A program made the translations under genes and the position numbers. From positions 1 through 23,642 of the forward strand of contig CAYLQA010000049.1 in NCBI GenBank assembly GCA_964385695.1: DNA of 23,642 nucleotides, given 5' to 3'. This DNA is from CAYLQA01 sp964385695. GTDB taxonomy: Bacteria; Desulfobacterota; Desulfobulbia; Desulfobulbales; Desulfurivibrionaceae. Positions within the stretch are counted from its first letter, which is position 1. Each line of letters opens with the position of its first letter. The notes beneath the pieces are model-generated. The model was not told where the DNA came from and ran no database searches. It saw only the letters and a program-made list of their open reading frames with translations. Positions 22,520 through 23,642 of the stretch are shown piece by piece.

Positions 22520-23304
22520 AGCATAATTGCCGTAATGAGATAATCCCATATCAGGATTGAGATGGAAGAAAGAACAACCGCCTGGGTCGTCACCCGGCTC
22601 ACTCCCTCGGCGCCATAACCGGCATTACGGATCACGTGCACGAAAAAGCCGCGCCCGGTACAAATCCAGACCACCGACAGGGCAAAAACAAAAGATTTGA
22701 CAATCCCCATATTGATGTCTTGATTCAGCACACTGGATTCCATTCCGGCAAAATAGGCACCTGGGTTAACGCCCAGCATGCCGCAGCCAGCGATGTAACC
22801 GCCAAATATACCAACGAAGTTAAACATCTGGGTCAGGATAGGAATGGAAATCAGGGTGGCGAGAAATTTGGGGGTTATAAGATAGCGAAACGGATCTATT
22901 GCCATGCACTCCAGCGCATCGATCTGTTCTGAATTTCGCATAATTCCGATCTCGGCACACATTGCCGAGCCGGCTCTTCCAGTGACCATGAGGGCCGTCA
23001 GGACAGGACCCAGCTCACGAATAAGGGTCAGTGCCACAGCAGAACCCAAGGCTCCTTCCGAGCCAAACTTACGTAAGGTGTAATACCCTTGCAGCCCGAG
23101 GACCATGCCGGTAAAACCGGCGGTAAAGAAGATAACCCAAAAGGAGTTGGCGCCGATAAGCCGAACCTGTCGGATCATGGCGGCATGGCGGAAAGGACGC
23201 TTAAAAAAACCACTAAGGGCCAAGGCCAAAAAAGAGCCCATTCTCCCAAGATCCTGGAGGCAGTTTATAGTATTTTTGCCGACTTTTTCGATATGACGGA
23301 TCAT
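22516..23304 (-). CDS. mlaE: MlaE: permease of the phospholipid ABC transporter
   Basis: Inner-membrane permease of MlaFED, in the YrbE/MlaE family (DUF140). The frame is open to a TTG at 23349 with no ribosome site. The ATG at 23304 gives 262 residues, close to E. coli MlaE (260). Visible are the N-terminal amphipathic helix and about five membrane segments. The conserved cytoplasmic stretch is RAGSAMCAEIGIMRNSEQIDALECM, here given by its ends: RAGSAM to DALECM near residues 122-144, followed by IDPFRYL. It is the first gene after the tRNA terminator and is preceded by a possible promoter and a palindrome. Confidence 0.95.
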   Translation of the reverse strand: MIRHIEKVGKNTINCLQDLGRMGSFLALALSGFFKRPFRHAAMIRQVRLIGANSFWVIFFTAGFTGMVLGLQGYYTLRKFGSEGALGSAVALTLIRELGPVLTALMVTGRAGSAMCAEIGIMRNSEQIDALECMAIDPFRYLITPKFLATLISIPILTQMFNFVGIFGGYIAGCGMLGVNPGAYFAGMESSVLNQDINMGIVKSFVFALSVVWICTGRGFFVHVIRNAGYGAEGVSRVTTQAVVLSSISILIWDYLITAIML

Positions 23305-23361
23305 GTTTTTACTTTGGCCTAAAAGGGTGCCGCTGCTTCTACTTCTCAAGTTACAGGAAAA

Positions 23362-23374
23362 CAGGAAATTCCTG
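23362..23374. promoter_or_regulatory. Palindrome CAGGAAATTCCTG upstream of mlaE
   Basis: A perfect 6+6 palindrome around one A lies just downstream of the putative -10 for mlaE. A further CAGGAAA copy is next to it (23354-23360). It could be an operator for the mla genes, but the site is short and no regulator gene is next to it. Confidence 0.35.
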
Positions 23375-23390
23375 CGTCCAAACTTGAATA

Positions 23391-23419
23391 AGTTACTAAG
23401 AGTCTTTGTTGTGTGTCAA
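23391..23419 (-). promoter_or_regulatory. Possible promoter for mlaEFD
   Basis: On the minus strand CTTGACA provides a perfect -35 TTGACA (23414-23419). The -10 is poor, GTAACT at 17 bases or TAACTT at 18. It lies between the tRNA terminator and mlaE, the place where a promoter is required. The position supports it more than the -10 does. Confidence 0.45.
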
Positions 23420-23459
23420 GTGCCATAAGCACCGAGTAAAACTCTGCATGTGTGGAGAC

Positions 23460-23492
23460 AAAAAAAAAGGGATCAGCTATTAGGCTGACCCC
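23460..23492 (-). terminator. Rho-independent terminator of the tRNA operon
   Basis: On the minus strand GGGGTCAGC pairs with GCTGATCCC (9 bp, one G-T pair, 6-base loop) and is followed by nine T residues. It lies 12 bases past the 3' end of tRNA-Asp and separates the tRNA transcript from the mla genes. Confidence 0.9.
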
Positions 23493-23503
23493 TCATCGGT
23501 ATC

Positions 23504-23581
23504 TGGCGGAGTGGACGGGACTCGAACCCGCGACCCCCGGCGTGACAGGCCGGTATTCTAACCAAACTGAACTACCACTCC
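23504..23581 (-). tRNA. tRNA-Asp (GUC)
   Basis: The minus strand gives a complete cloverleaf. The acceptor GGAGTGG pairs with CCACTCC, the anticodon stem CCGGC/GCCGG encloses loop CTGTCAC (anticodon GTC), the T arm is GCGGG-TTCGAGT-CCCGT, and an encoded CCA ends at 23504. The sequence is very close to standard bacterial tRNA-Asp, with a 10-base D loop (AGTTTGGTTA). It is separated by six bases from the upstream tRNA-Val, so the two are processed from one transcript. Confidence 0.97.
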
Positions 23582-23587
23582 AGAGCG

Positions 23588-23642
23588 TGGTGGGCGGAAC
23601 AGGGCTCGAACCTGTGACCCTCGGCTTGTAAGGCCGATGCTC
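23588..23642 (-). tRNA. tRNA-Val (UAC), partial at window edge
   Basis: Only the 3' part is in the window. The anticodon stem-loop TCGGC-CTTACAA-GCCGA (anticodon TAC), T arm ACAGG-TTCGAGC-CCTGT, acceptor strand CCGCCCA and an encoded CCA (ending at 23588) are present. The 5' acceptor and D arm lie beyond the edge. Both the anticodon and the CCGCCCA acceptor end fit valine. Confidence 0.93.

Noticed and set aside
1..23642. CRISPR arrays, insertion sequences, prophage or toxin-antitoxin genes
   Set aside because: No regularly spaced repeats, transposase motifs, integrase or paired small toxin/antitoxin frames were seen. Gene content is core chromosomal throughout.

Overview
This is a densely packed chromosomal segment of a Gram-negative bacterium, about half G+C, in which every protein gene and both tRNAs lie on the minus strand. 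Transcription therefore runs from high to low coordinates. The gene order plsX-fabH-...-fabG-acpP-fabF followed by rpiB, glyA, dCMP deaminase, nrdR, the rib genes and nusB is one I associate with Desulfobacterota ('deltaproteobacteria'). The EtfA with an N-terminal ferredoxin domain points to an anaerobe, and a member of the Desulfobulbales is my best guess. This assignment is inference, since I could run no search.

Region A (23642 to 23460): a tRNA-Val(UAC) cut by the window edge and a tRNA-Asp(GUC), closed by a strong Rho-independent terminator. Region B (about 23420 to 18270): a phospholipid-transport (Mla) block, mlaE-mlaF-mlaD, then a terminator-like hairpin, then mlaA-mlaC, a stand-alone cyclic-nucleotide-binding-domain protein and an unrecognised four-helix membrane protein. 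The MlaA carries an extra C-terminal SPOR-like domain, and no MlaB (STAS) gene is present.

Region C (18226 to 9561): a near-consensus promoter (TTGACA, 16 nt, TATATT) leads into yceD-rpmF-plsX-fabH-acd-etfB-etfA-fabG-acpP-fabF. This is a fatty-acid/phospholipid initiation operon. Where related genomes carry fabD, between fabH and fabG, it holds an acyl-CoA dehydrogenase and its two electron-transfer flavoprotein subunits. No fabD, enoyl-ACP reductase or fabZ is in the window. Region D (9559 to 116): rpiB, glyA, dCMP deaminase, nrdR, ribD, ribE, ribBA, ribH, nusB, ftsK and a small unknown gene, ending in a terminator at 58-90. Many junctions are overlaps of the ATGA or TAATG type or gaps of a few bases, so C and D may form one very long transcription unit with internal hairpins that tune it.

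The most interesting points are the acd-etfB-etfA insertion in the FASII operon (a possible flavin-based, electron-bifurcating enoyl/acyl-CoA step or starter-unit supply), the MlaA-SPOR fusion, and the cyclic-nucleotide-domain protein in the Mla operon. Most of the rest is ordinary housekeeping. Several starts (fabF, rpiB, glyA, acd, yceD) are GTG, chosen from ribosome binding sites and family alignment. No stretch longer than about 225 bases lacks a gene.
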